Below are positions 1-8,826 of a stretch of DNA of 64,000 nucleotides, piece after piece. A program made the position numbers and the translations under genes. The first letter of the stretch is position 1, and each line of letters starts with the position of its first letter. Under the pieces are notes generated by a model. That model was not told the origin of the DNA. It worked only from the letters and a program-made list of their open reading frames with translations, and made no database searches. Source of the stretch: Oligosphaera ethanolica (GTDB lineage: Bacteria; Verrucomicrobiota; Lentisphaeria; Oligosphaerales; Oligosphaeraceae); contig NZ_JAUSVL010000001.1 of assembly GCF_030814695.1 (NCBI RefSeq), forward strand, positions 4,934,227 through 4,998,226. The letters run 5' to 3'.

Positions 1-193
1 AAGGCAGTGGAGCGAAGGGCCGAAGAACAGGAAACGCAACGATGGACAAACTCGCCAAGGAAGCGAATAAGGAAGATGCAACCACTGAAACGGCTGGGAC
101 GACTGGCTGGGACGGCGGGCCGGTGGCGGCGAAGCAATGGATGTGTGGAACCAAGACGGGTATCAACCGTAGTTTTCGAGGCGGAGAATGAAC

Positions 194-1471
194 ATGTCAG
201 ACGTGCGTAACGAACCAATCCAAGCAACAGCACCAGGCCCGAGCCTGGAGGAGGTGTTGAACAACGAGAACGTATGGGCGGCGTGGAAGGCGGTCAAAGC
301 CAACGACGGCGCGCCCGGAGTCGATGGGATGGATGTGCAGAAGACTGCCGAACACCTGCGGAAACATGGTCAGGAGATATGGGAAAAGGTCCGACAAGGG
401 ACATACATTCCGGGAGCCATCCTGGCTGTGGAAATACCAAAGGCGAACGGCGGTACGCGCAAACTAGGCATTCCCAACGTACAGGATCGACTGATCCAAC
501 AGGCACTTCACCAAGTGCTGAGCTTACGGTGGGAACCTCTTTTCAGCAACAGCAGCTACGGCTTCCGGCCCAATCGGAGCGCGCATGACGCGATTCGCCG
601 GGCCCAGGAGATCATCATGTCAGGACGGATTTGGGTGGTGGACATCGACTTGAAGAGCTTCTTCGACGAAGTCAACCACGACATCCTGATGCGAGAGCTG
701 CGTAAAGAGGTTACCGACAAACGAATACTGAAACTGATCGGCCGATACCTGACCGCCCCGATGGTTGAAAAAGACGGCACTCGGACCAAACGAACGAAAG
801 GCACGCCGCAAGGCGGCCCTCTGTCGCCACTGCTGGCGAACATCTATCTGACCCCGTTGGACCAAGAACTGGAGAAGCGGCAGCTGCCGTTTACCCGATA
901 CGCGGACGACGTGGCCATCTATGCCGGAAGCCGCCGCGCGGCCGAACGCATTCTGTCAGATATTGTCGAGTGGATCGAGACGAAGCTGAAAATACCTGTC
1001 AATCGGGACAAGAGCAGAAGCGGGAAAAGTGATGACACGGCCTACCTGGGAATTACCATACATTCCGATGGCAAGATGGAAGTGGAGACCAAACGGCTTG
1101 AGCGCATGAAGGCCGAGGTCCGCAGGCTGTGGGACGCCAGGCAGAACCTGACGAGCGAACAGCTGCGAGGCCAATGGCGGAAATACGCCACGGGCTGGTG
1201 GAACTATTTCCAAATCGCCACGCAAAGACGCAACGTCGCCAATACGGCGGGCTGGATAAGGAGGCACATCAGAAAGTGCTTCTGGATACGCTGGCACTCA
1301 GACGCCGGTCGAAGAAAGGCGTTGGTTGCACTCGGAATAACGGGAAGGATGCTACAATGGGCAAAAACATCACGAGGAGCCTGGTGCATGGCGAAATCAC
1401 AGCTGATGCAAACGGCGCTGAGCAACAAAACCATGGACAAATACGGTCTTATTGTGCCTTGGAGCGTTTAA
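194..1471 (+). CDS. ltrA: Group II intron reverse transcriptase/maturase
   Basis: A 425-aa intron-encoded protein that assists splicing and reverse transcribes the intron at its target. RT motifs are in order: the GAPGVDG block near the N-terminus, IPKANGGTRKLGIP, the SYGFRP block, VDIDLKSFFDEVNHD, GTPQGGPLSPLLANIYL and the catalytic YADD. A maturase (X) domain with GWWNYFQ follows. No HNH endonuclease domain follows, and the protein stops where class C maturases usually stop. The ATG at 194 is preferred over 188 because GGAG at 183-186 is correctly spaced for it. The gene looks intact, so the intron may be active. Confidence 0.9.
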   Translation: MSDVRNEPIQATAPGPSLEEVLNNENVWAAWKAVKANDGAPGVDGMDVQKTAEHLRKHGQEIWEKVRQGTYIPGAILAVEIPKANGGTRKLGIPNVQDRLIQQALHQVLSLRWEPLFSNSSYGFRPNRSAHDAIRRAQEIIMSGRIWVVDIDLKSFFDEVNHDILMRELRKEVTDKRILKLIGRYLTAPMVEKDGTRTKRTKGTPQGGPLSPLLANIYLTPLDQELEKRQLPFTRYADDVAIYAGSRRAAERILSDIVEWIETKLKIPVNRDKSRSGKSDDTAYLGITIHSDGKMEVETKRLERMKAEVRRLWDARQNLTSEQLRGQWRKYATGWWNYFQIATQRRNVANTAGWIRRHIRKCFWIRWHSDAGRRKALVALGITGRMLQWAKTSRGAWCMAKSQLMQTALSNKTMDKYGLIVPWSV

Positions 1472-1500
1472 CCGGTCATAACAGAACCGGTGCTGTTCAA

Positions 1501-1532
1501 CCGCCGGATGCGGAAAACCGCATGTCCGGTGG
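1501..1532 (+). ncRNA. Group II intron domain V
   Basis: The catalytic hairpin of the intron RNA. Two GC-rich stem segments are separated by a two-base bulge and capped by a tetraloop-like AAAA. The pattern C-CGC-CGGA at the 5' strand puts CGC at the catalytic triad position. It lies 29 bases after the stop codon of the reverse transcriptase, the normal place. Confidence 0.7.
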
Positions 1533-1574
1533 TGTGGAAGGGCGCGGGGCGCAATCCCCGTTGCCCCATCCGAT

Positions 1575-1627
1575 CTGGGCTACGATGACAGCGCCCCTCC
1601 AGGGCGCTTGCCGCTTCGCGGCCAGGG
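1575..1627 (+). repeat. Hairpin repeat, 3' half (intron-interrupted copy)
   Basis: Matches the 3' half of the dispersed hairpin repeat described at 4369-4537. It begins at CTGGGCT, carries a hairpin GCGCCC-loop-GGGCGC in place of the GCGCT-TTC-AGCGC of other copies, then GCCGC-TTC-GCGGC. The upstream half is not in the window because the group II intron abuts it. The remaining intergenic sequence to 2041 shows no gene that I can support. Confidence 0.6.
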
Positions 1628-2041
1628 AAATGTTGGCCGGCGACAAGGTATGACATGATAGAGCGTTTGCACTGCAATGTGTAAACGTAATTTATGAATG
1701 GCACCTTAGTTGCGTCGCCATCCGGGCGCCTTATTCAGGTATATGCATGGTGCCCCCCTGTGCCCCCAAAATAGCTATCTTAGTGGCATGTTGGCGCTGA
1801 CAACAAAAGACTGTGGGAACGGCCAGTGGCACTAATTGAGGGGTTACGTCGACATATCAGAAAACAGGGAGGAGCACTTTCAAGACAGCTTCAGAGGTTA
1901 TATAATTGACGCAGTTTTATCAATGGCAGGCGTTCATGAAAAAGGTCTCTCCGTCAAGGTATCCCGACAGCCTTCTTGACTGCATCATACAACTGCGCGA
2001 ATTTCTGCTGCCGTTGTATGGACGAAATGAGGTACCACCGA

Positions 2042-2410
2042 CTACCAGGAAAGCTCGGGGGGCTTGGACTCCATGAAATCGTCGAGCTTCTCGGTCAGGC
2101 AATCCTGAAGCTGAGCATCCAGTATGGCCTGCCAAGTCGCGTTGAACACGGCGTTGAGGTGGTCGACCAGCGTCTGGGGCGATGACAGGCGAGGATCGCG
2201 AGGCGAGAGCAAGACATCGATCGTCTAGTACTCGCAGAAACGCTCAATGACGGCCAGCAGCTCGGCGGCGTAATCAGTCAAGTCGCTGTTGGCAGTGGTC
2301 GCAAACAACTGGTAATTCGGATAGAGAAAAGAACACATCCATGACGTTCCCCGTAATGTTTGTGCGACCTTTCGTTGCGGAATCTGATCGCGTTCAGCAT
2401 AATGTGGCAC
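2042..2410 (-). pseudogene. Decayed gene fragment with in-frame amber stop
   Basis: On the minus strand a reading frame running from 2410 to a TAG at 2225-2227 continues in the same frame, without another stop, to a TAG at 2042-2044. Both halves have protein-like composition: the first ends in TDYAAELLAVIERFCEY, the second has SSPQTLVDHLNAVFNATW. About 120 codons in all. I do not recognise the family. It looks like the end of an older gene disabled by a nonsense mutation, next to the intron. A chance open frame is the main alternative. Confidence 0.3.
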
Positions 2411-2537
2411 TTTTTCGATTTGTCTCTAGCGTGCGCGCGCAATGCTCTCGCGCGAGGCTTTTCGGACGACCTCAAACAAAATGGACTAAAAACGACAAGC
2501 GAGGCGTGGTACCAAGCGCCGCCGTTGTGGTTATAGT

Positions 2538-2579
2538 ATGGCCTTCCGGCTGTGACATGGGTTGCCGCCGGAAGGCCAT
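2538..2579 (+). terminator. Strong hairpin, possible terminator
   Basis: Inverted repeat ATGGCCTTCCGGC / GCCGGAAGGCCAT with a 16-base spacer, followed by a short T-containing tract. It lies about 80 bases before the rhamnosidase-like gene, in sequence with no other feature. Confidence 0.4.
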
Positions 2580-2659
2580 GTGCGTTTTTATGGGTGGGCG
2601 GCCAATGATGGTGCCAACCGGCTTGATGTATTGTCGAAGTTAGAAAAAGGTGGGTGGCG

Positions 2660-4246
2660 ATGACGATGTATGATGGCGTGGTGGATCCGCGGGTGCGGGA
2701 GTATGTGAGTGTGCAGCGGGTAGTTTGTTCGCAGGGCGTTGATCGGCCCGAGCAGCTGGTGGGCAATCCGGCGACGCAATGCAACATCTGGAATACGCCG
2801 GCACTAGAGATACCAACGGCCGGCAGCTATCTGGTACTGGATTTCGGGCGGGAACTCCACGGCGGCGTGAAGATAATCTCGCAGGGCAAGGAGATTGTGC
2901 GCATCCGGCTGCGTTTTGGCGAGTCGGTGAGCGAAGTCATGGCCGAGCCCAATCAGGACCATAGCATTCACGACACGGAACTGATTTTGCCAAAAATGGG
3001 CGCGCAGGAATACGGCAATACCGGCTTCCGCTTTGTGCGTGTGGATGTCCTTGAAGGCAATCTGCGCCTGCAGAACATCCAGGCGGTGGCCTTGTATCAC
3101 GACCTGGAATACGTCGGGCAGTTCGAGTGCAGTGACGAGCGTCTGAACCGGGTGTGGCAGACGGCGGCATACACCGTCCACCTGAACATGCAGGACTACA
3201 TCTACGACGGCATCAAACGCGATCGGTTGGTATGGATGGGCGACCTCAATCCGGAAGTCCGCACGATGTTGACGTTGTTCACGGATTTATCGCTGATTCC
3301 CAAGAGCCTGGACTACGTGCGGGACCAGACGCCCTTGCCGCAATTCATGCACGGCTTCAGCTCCTATTCGTTGTGGTGGATACAGAACCAGTACGACTAC
3401 TTTATGCACAGCGGCGATCTGGCTTACCTGACTAAGCAGCGTGACTACCTGCTGGGGCTGTTGCAGGTCTTTGCCGGCTGCGTGGGCGAGGATGGCAGCG
3501 AGAAGCTCACCGGCGCGCGCTTCCTCGACTGGCCGACGCGGGATAATCCCGCCGGCACTCATGCCGGCCTGCAAGGGCTGATGCTCATGACCATGATCTC
3601 GGCGGAAAAATTGCTGGTGGCCCTCGGTGAAGACGGCACGGCGCAGCGCGAGATCATCGCCAAGCTGCGGCGGCACGTACCGGATTGCGGGCAGTGCAAG
3701 CCTGCGGCGGCACTGCAGATGCTCAGCGGCTTGGCCGATCGCAGCGCGGTCATGGAAGCGAATCCCTGTGCTGGCAACAGCACTTTCATGGGCTTGTACA
3801 CGCTGTTGGCGCAGAAGAACGTCACGGCATTGCAGGTTCTGCGGACCTACTGGGGCGCCATGCTCGATTACGGCGCGACGACATTCTGGGAGGACTTCGA
3901 TCTGAGCTGGGTCGAGAATGCGTCGCGCATTGACGAACTGCCGCAGCCCGGCAAGGCGGACCTCCATGCTGATTTCGGCAACTACTGCTACAAGGGGCTG
4001 CGGCATAGTCTCTGCCATGGCTGGGCGTCCGGTCCGGCGGCGTGGCTGATGCACCGCGTGCTGGGGTTGAGCGTCCTGGAACCCGGCTGCCGACGCATGG
4101 CCTTTGCGCCGGACTTGGTGGACCTGGACTACGCCAAGGGACGCTATCCGACGCCACTCGGGCCCATCGAGGTCAGTCTCGAACGGGGCCGCCCAAGCAT
4201 CATCCACGCGCCCAAGGGCGTGGTCATTGACGGCGTCGACGCCTGA
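2660..4246 (+). CDS. Alpha-L-rhamnosidase-like (GH78-type) protein
   Basis: A 528-aa protein of the six-hairpin glycosidase type. The N-terminal ~170 residues are a beta-sandwich (YLVLDFGRELHGGVKI, FRFVRVDVLEG). The helical catalytic region opens with DGIKRDRLVWMGDLNPE, the acidic signature of GH78 rhamnosidases that carries the proposed general acid region, and includes FWEDFD and HADFGNYCYKG further on. It is short compared with multi-domain GH78 enzymes (often 900 aa). No signal peptide is visible, so it is probably cytoplasmic. AAAAGG at 2646 supports the ATG at 2660. The substrate is inferred only from the family. Confidence 0.75.
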   Translation: MTMYDGVVDPRVREYVSVQRVVCSQGVDRPEQLVGNPATQCNIWNTPALEIPTAGSYLVLDFGRELHGGVKIISQGKEIVRIRLRFGESVSEVMAEPNQDHSIHDTELILPKMGAQEYGNTGFRFVRVDVLEGNLRLQNIQAVALYHDLEYVGQFECSDERLNRVWQTAAYTVHLNMQDYIYDGIKRDRLVWMGDLNPEVRTMLTLFTDLSLIPKSLDYVRDQTPLPQFMHGFSSYSLWWIQNQYDYFMHSGDLAYLTKQRDYLLGLLQVFAGCVGEDGSEKLTGARFLDWPTRDNPAGTHAGLQGLMLMTMISAEKLLVALGEDGTAQREIIAKLRRHVPDCGQCKPAAALQMLSGLADRSAVMEANPCAGNSTFMGLYTLLAQKNVTALQVLRTYWGAMLDYGATTFWEDFDLSWVENASRIDELPQPGKADLHADFGNYCYKGLRHSLCHGWASGPAAWLMHRVLGLSVLEPGCRRMAFAPDLVDLDYAKGRYPTPLGPIEVSLERGRPSIIHAPKGVVIDGVDA

Positions 4247-4368
4247 GCCGAAACAAGGAATAGTTAGGTTTTGCGAGGGGGAGGAAAGGGCCGAGGGGCT
4301 TTTCGATAAATACCTTTCCTGCTATACCAGTCACCCTGAATGGGTGCGACAGTGCCAGCCAAAAGGTG

Positions 4369-4537
4369 GGTTCCATTGCCCATTCGGCCCCAGTCAGCTG
4401 CGCCGACTGGGGCCGAATGGGCCGAGGAACACGGCCATAATGGGCGCGCTACCCAGGGCGGCGCGCGCCTTCGGCGCCGCTTGCCCTGGGCTGGTATGTT
4501 TCGCGCTTTCAGCGCTTCTGCCGCTTCGCGGCGAGGG
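4369..4537 (+). repeat. Dispersed hairpin repeat, copy D
   Basis: The intergenic region 4247-4907 has no gene. It holds a structured repeat shared with copies at 14007-14306, 17613-17912, 38031-38155 and 38232-38396. Hairpin 1 (4379-4421) has a 17-bp perfect stem, CCCATTCGGCCCCAGTC. Hairpin 2 (4452-4490) is bounded by CCCAGGGC/GCCCTGGG. Small hairpins GCGCT-TTC-AGCGC and GCCGC-TTC-GCGGC follow. This copy has no long terminal inverted repeats. Three base pairs of hairpin 1 differ from the other copies, each on both strands. Confidence 0.85.
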
Positions 4538-4576
4538 ACAGCTGGACCAGCTGGGCCGTGGCGAGGTTCGAAAAAA

Positions 4577-4680
4577 CGTCTTTTCGGTCATCGTAGTTGG
4601 CAGCAACGCGACCATTGAGCGCCTCGTTGGTGATGGTCGTGTCGTCTTTTCGGTCATCGTAGTTGGCAGCAACGCGACCA
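4577..4680. repeat. 38-bp direct repeat pair
   Basis: Two perfect 38-bp copies at 4577-4614 and 4643-4680, starting CGTCTTTTCGGTCATCGTAG, 66 bases apart start to start. They lie just downstream of hairpin repeat D in non-coding sequence. No function is evident. Confidence 0.9.
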
Positions 4681-4907
4681 CTTATCGTGGTAGACAACAC
4701 CTTGCGGCATTCGCTTCGCGTTTGCCGCCACGCGCTGAGCGTCAGCAGCAGAGGGCTCGGGCCGGGATTTTTACCGCTGTTTTCGCAGAAGTTATGGCTA
4801 TTTTGTGGCTAAAGAAAGGTCGAAAGCACGCTTACGGCGGGGAAATATCGTTTTCGGACGACCTCTAGATAAAGATATGTGCTGAACCTTTGTCCTGCCC
4901 GTTCTAC

Positions 4908-6182
4908 TCAGGGTTTGATGCGTCGGCATGCCTCGCGGGCCTTGGCGACGATTTCGTCTTCGCCGGGCACGTGATGATTTTCCATAAGGACCCGGCCATC
5001 ACAGATGACGCTGTGGACGACGCTGGTATCGGCGGCGTACACCAGGTTGGCGACGATGTTGTAGTCGCCGACCATGGCGGGGTGGTCGAGCTCCACCAGG
5101 ATGAGATCGGCCAGTTTGCCTTCGGCGACGACGCCGGCGTCCAGCCCGAAGGCCTCGGCGGCGTTGCGGGTGGCCATGTCGTACACCAGGCCGTCTTTGG
5201 CCACGGTGGGATCGCCGGACGTGGCCTTGCCCAGAAGGGCGACCAGCTTCATTTCTTCGAGCATGGACAGATTGTTATTGGAAGCGCAGCCGTCGGTGCC
5301 GATGGTCACGCGGCAGCGGCCTTTTTCCACCACGGCCTGAAAATTGAAGTTGCCATTGCTGAGTTTCATGTTTGAGGCTGGCATGTGCGAGATGACGGCA
5401 CCGCGTTCGCGGATGATGGCGATGTCGTCCTCGCTGAGGTGGACGCAATGCGCCAGGATGGTTCGTTCGCTGAGGACACCGAGCTGGTCGAGGTAGGCGA
5501 TGGGCGAGAGGCCGCCGTGGGCGTTCTGGCAATCCTGCACTTCGCGGCGGGTTTCTGATGCGTGGATATGCACGTAGCGGCCCTGTTCGCGGGCGTCGTC
5601 GGCCAGGCGGCGCAGGGTCTTCTCGCTGACGGTGTAAACAGCATGTGGCGCGTAGGAAATGCGGATGCGCTCGGGTAAACTGTCGGCCCTTTCCAGCAGT
5701 GGGCGGCTGGCATTGAGATTGCGTGGAAGAATCTCGCCGTCCTCGCCGCAGATCATGAGCATGCCGATCATGGCGCGCATGCCCATTTCGTCTACGGCAC
5801 GCAGCGTGGCTTCCGGTAGCCAGTACATGTCGTTGTAGAAGACCGTGCCGGACTTGATCATTTCGAGGTTGGCCAAGCGGGTGCCCGCGTAGATATCTTC
5901 GGCGCTGAGGCGTTCTTCGGCTGGCCAGATGTACTTGCTCAGCCAAGTGAAGAGCTCGAGGTCGTCGGCGTAGCCGCGCAAGACCGTCATGGCTGCGTGG
6001 GTGTGGCTGTTGTAGAACGCCGGCATGACCGCCAGGCGGCCATGGCCGTCAATCACCTGATCCGCTGGTGTCGTCGTCGCTGCCGCCACTGCCGGCGCAA
6101 TGGTGGCGATGCGGTTATTGACGATGTGCACATCGCAGGGACGCTGCTCGTGGATGACATTCTTCAATAGTATGCTGGTCAT
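4908..6182 (-). CDS. Amidohydrolase, MTA/SAH deaminase-like
   Basis: A 424-aa metal-dependent deaminase of the amidohydrolase superfamily, TRZ/ATZ-MtaD branch. These deaminate 5'-methylthioadenosine, S-adenosylhomocysteine or related purines and triazines. Visible metal and substrate residues: NSHTHAAM (HxH), APHAVYTVS, HIHASET (metal His), ILAHCVHL and the GTDGCASNNNLSM block with the metal-binding Asp. The C-terminal composite beta domain GKLADLILVELDHPAM is typical. Length matches the family, and it is probably cytoplasmic. Substrate cannot be told from sequence alone. The gene stands alone, convergent with the rhamnosidase-like gene and divergent from the beta-helix gene. Confidence 0.85.
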   Translation of the reverse strand: MTSILLKNVIHEQRPCDVHIVNNRIATIAPAVAAATTTPADQVIDGHGRLAVMPAFYNSHTHAAMTVLRGYADDLELFTWLSKYIWPAEERLSAEDIYAGTRLANLEMIKSGTVFYNDMYWLPEATLRAVDEMGMRAMIGMLMICGEDGEILPRNLNASRPLLERADSLPERIRISYAPHAVYTVSEKTLRRLADDAREQGRYVHIHASETRREVQDCQNAHGGLSPIAYLDQLGVLSERTILAHCVHLSEDDIAIIRERGAVISHMPASNMKLSNGNFNFQAVVEKGRCRVTIGTDGCASNNNLSMLEEMKLVALLGKATSGDPTVAKDGLVYDMATRNAAEAFGLDAGVVAEGKLADLILVELDHPAMVGDYNIVANLVYAADTSVVHSVICDGRVLMENHHVPGEDEIVAKAREACRRIKP

Positions 6183-6397
6183 GAGGGCGTTTATTCCAGA
6201 AAATATCTGCTTGTTTTGAGGCGGCCTTAGCGTGCGCGAAAGTGTAACGCTTCCTGCGGATAATTCCAGATTGATGCTCGAAAAAGCCTGCGCGGCGGCC
6301 TACATTACTCGTTTCCGCCGATGCCCTCCGGGCGGTGGTGAAACTGCCGCCGTGAGGAGTTTTTGTGTCCACAATCTCAGCCAACGAAGGTTTTTTC

Positions 6398-8734
6398 ATG
6401 CGTACATTTTGTCTGATGGCGATGACCTCGGTCTGTTTGTCGGCCTTGCCGGCGGCGGCGGACACCAGAATCATGACGGATTTTACGGACAGCACGCAGT
6501 TCGTACTCAACAGCGAGCACAGCAAGCTTGCCGCTGACGGCAAGACGCTGCTGATAGACAGCCGGGGGCTGTCGGCTGATGCCGTGTGGACCTGGCAGTT
6601 GCGGACGACGCCGGGGTTGCTGAAACCCGGCACGAACTACGTGGTGCGCTTCCGTTGCCGGATCATTGACCCGCTGCCGGAAGAGCGCTGTTTGCATTTT
6701 CTCAGCCGGCCATTCAGCTATGAAGGCCCCGAACACGATACCTTGCGCCGGAATATCTTCGCCGCGCAGCCCGAGCAAATGCAGAAGATGGCTTTCCGCA
6801 CCGGCACGGCGATAGACGACTACGCTTTTCAGATGCACACCCTGCGACGCATCCAGGCCGAAATTAGCGATTTCAGTATTGAGGAGGGCACCGGCGAGGA
6901 CTTCACGGCGGTGACAGCCGATGCCGTGCCCTACACCGGCGACATGGGCGTGCTGCCTACTGGTGCCAAGGAGTTCACCGTGGAACGCCCGCAGCCCAAG
7001 GCCGGCGCCGCCACGGTCCGCGCCACCGATTTTGGTTTCAGCGAAGACGCCGCGGACAACACTGCCGCGCTGAACAAGGCCATCAAACACTGCCAGGAGA
7101 TTGGCGCGGCCGTGCTGGAGCTGGCGCCTGGGACCTACCGCATGACGGCTGATGAGGAAGTCGTCTTCGATAAGATGAGCGATTTCACGCTGGACGGCAA
7201 GGGCGCCAAGCTGGTCTTCCTGAAGAAGCGCGGGTCCAATTTCGTGCTGCGGTTTTGCGAGCGGGTGGTGTTGCGCGATTTCAGTTTTGACTGGGACTGG
7301 GCGGTGGACCCGCTGGCCAGCGTCGTCGAAGTGGTTGGTGTCGGCGAGAACGCCGTCGATTTCAAGTTTGTGGAGTACGAGCGTTTTCCGCGGCGCGATG
7401 TACGCGTGGCCATCGTCAGCAGCTTTGATCCGACGACGCGGTCGGTGGGCATTGAGGGTGGTTTTGATCGCGGTTTTGAGTTCATCGTCGGCCGCAATGC
7501 CAAGCCTGAGACGGCATGGCTCAGCGACAACGTGCTGCGGGTTGCCGTCAGCGGCAGTAATCCCTTTCAGCCGGGCCAGTTATTTCGTATGCAGCATTAT
7601 TACTACGATCGCAACGGCATTGCCATGAGCAGCAATCGCCATCTGACGATTGAGGACGTGCACATCTATTCTTGCACTGGCCACGCCTTCGTCGTCAGCG
7701 GCACCCAGCAGTACTGGCAGTTCCTACGTGTGCGCATTGCCGCGCCGGCAGACGACCCGCGCCGCGTGATCACCTGCACCGCCGACCATTGCCACATTGC
7801 CCAGTCGCGTGGTTTTTTCAAGATGGAAGACTGCGAGTTCAGCCTGGGTGCCGATGACTGCCTGAACGTCCATGACAACTCGGGTTTTGCGCGCAAGACT
7901 GGCACGCATACGGTCACGACGCAGAATGTGCGCGGCATTGGCGCATATTCGCCGGGGACCATCGTGGAATTGCGCCAGGGCGATTATTCGCCGTCGGGCT
8001 TCCGTTCGGCGGTCACGGGCACGAAACCAGTGGACGCCAGCAAGGGCATACACGAAATCAGCTTTGTGGATCCCGTTCCGGAGCAGCTTTTTGACGGCTT
8101 CGTGATGTTCAACTGGACCTACGACTCACGCAACGTGATCATCCGCAACTGCTTCTTTCACGACAACCGGGCACGGGGGCTGCTGCTGCTTGGGAGGGAC
8201 ATCACGGTTGAGAACAACACCTTCCGCCATAACGAGATGGGCGCGATCAAGATTGAGACCGGCTACACTTTCAACGTGTGGAGCGAGGGCTACGGCGTGT
8301 CCAACGTCGTCATTCGCAACAATCGTTTTGACACGGTCAATCCCCGGGACGTGGGCAATGACGGCAAGGCGCGCGACATCTACATCGGCGTGTACATGAA
8401 GAGCGACCCGTCGGCGGAACGCACGCTGTACCCGATACTGTCCGATCTGCTCTTTGCAGGCAACACCTTCGTGGACACGTTCGGCCTGATCGCCTTTATC
8501 AGTTCCGCCGGCAATGTGACCTTCCAGGACAACGTCTTTGTGAACAACACGCCGCGGCGCAAGCCCTTGCCGTTCCGGGCGAGCTTCTTTGTGACCCACG
8601 CTACCGATGTGCGCATTGTCAACAACCGCTATGTGGCATCGTCGCTGGTGCCGGCGCCGGGGGTGTTTAGCGATCCAGACACAGTCAAGGGCCTGGTCTT
8701 TGCGGGCAATCGCATCGTCAGCGAGAAGGACTAG
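6398..8734 (+). CDS. Secreted beta-helix enzyme, GH110-like
   Basis: A 778-aa right-handed parallel beta-helix protein with signal peptide MRTFCLMAMTSVCLSALPAAA. After a ~200-residue N-terminal domain comes a pectate-lyase-type helix (DFGFSEDAADNTAALNKAI). Motifs fit GH110 alpha-1,3-galactosidases: TADHCHI with a candidate acid Asp, GADDCLNVHD with an Asp pair matching the proposed catalytic pair, FFHDNRARGLLLLG, and WSEGYGVSNVVIRNN. It probably removes alpha-linked galactose from glycans outside the cytoplasm. The ATG at 6398 is chosen over the upstream GTG at 6365 because it gives a clean signal peptide and has GAAGG at a good distance. The FAD oxidoreductase follows on the same strand. Confidence 0.7.
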   Translation: MRTFCLMAMTSVCLSALPAAADTRIMTDFTDSTQFVLNSEHSKLAADGKTLLIDSRGLSADAVWTWQLRTTPGLLKPGTNYVVRFRCRIIDPLPEERCLHFLSRPFSYEGPEHDTLRRNIFAAQPEQMQKMAFRTGTAIDDYAFQMHTLRRIQAEISDFSIEEGTGEDFTAVTADAVPYTGDMGVLPTGAKEFTVERPQPKAGAATVRATDFGFSEDAADNTAALNKAIKHCQEIGAAVLELAPGTYRMTADEEVVFDKMSDFTLDGKGAKLVFLKKRGSNFVLRFCERVVLRDFSFDWDWAVDPLASVVEVVGVGENAVDFKFVEYERFPRRDVRVAIVSSFDPTTRSVGIEGGFDRGFEFIVGRNAKPETAWLSDNVLRVAVSGSNPFQPGQLFRMQHYYYDRNGIAMSSNRHLTIEDVHIYSCTGHAFVVSGTQQYWQFLRVRIAAPADDPRRVITCTADHCHIAQSRGFFKMEDCEFSLGADDCLNVHDNSGFARKTGTHTVTTQNVRGIGAYSPGTIVELRQGDYSPSGFRSAVTGTKPVDASKGIHEISFVDPVPEQLFDGFVMFNWTYDSRNVIIRNCFFHDNRARGLLLLGRDITVENNTFRHNEMGAIKIETGYTFNVWSEGYGVSNVVIRNNRFDTVNPRDVGNDGKARDIYIGVYMKSDPSAERTLYPILSDLLFAGNTFVDTFGLIAFISSAGNVTFQDNVFVNNTPRRKPLPFRASFFVTHATDVRIVNNRYVASSLVPAPGVFSDPDTVKGLVFAGNRIVSEKD

Positions 8735-8826
8735 GGCGCTTTCGCCGCCGGCGCGGCAAACAATGCGTAATTGGGTGCAAGCAGTCATTAACTGAGCAAT
8801 AAACAGGGTTACAAAGGATGATTTCC

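Larger units (their letters stand above)
1..1574 (+). mobile_element. Group II intron (probably class C), 5' end outside window
   Basis: The 3' part of a self-splicing retroelement. The intron-encoded reverse transcriptase lies at 194-1471. A domain V hairpin follows at about 1501-1532, with stem halves CCGCCGGATGCGG and CCGCATGTCCGG around an AAAA loop. A GC-rich domain VI-like hairpin is at about 1539-1568, and the intron ends in a CCGAT-type 3' boundary near 1574. The triad position of domain V reads CGC rather than AGC, a class C feature. Domain I should begin upstream of the window, so the 5' end cannot be placed. The 3' exon starts inside a hairpin repeat (1575-1627). Confidence 0.8.

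Noticed and set aside
3287-4207. Minus-strand open frame of 306 codons
   Set aside because: Antisense to the rhamnosidase-like gene, which carries recognisable family motifs.
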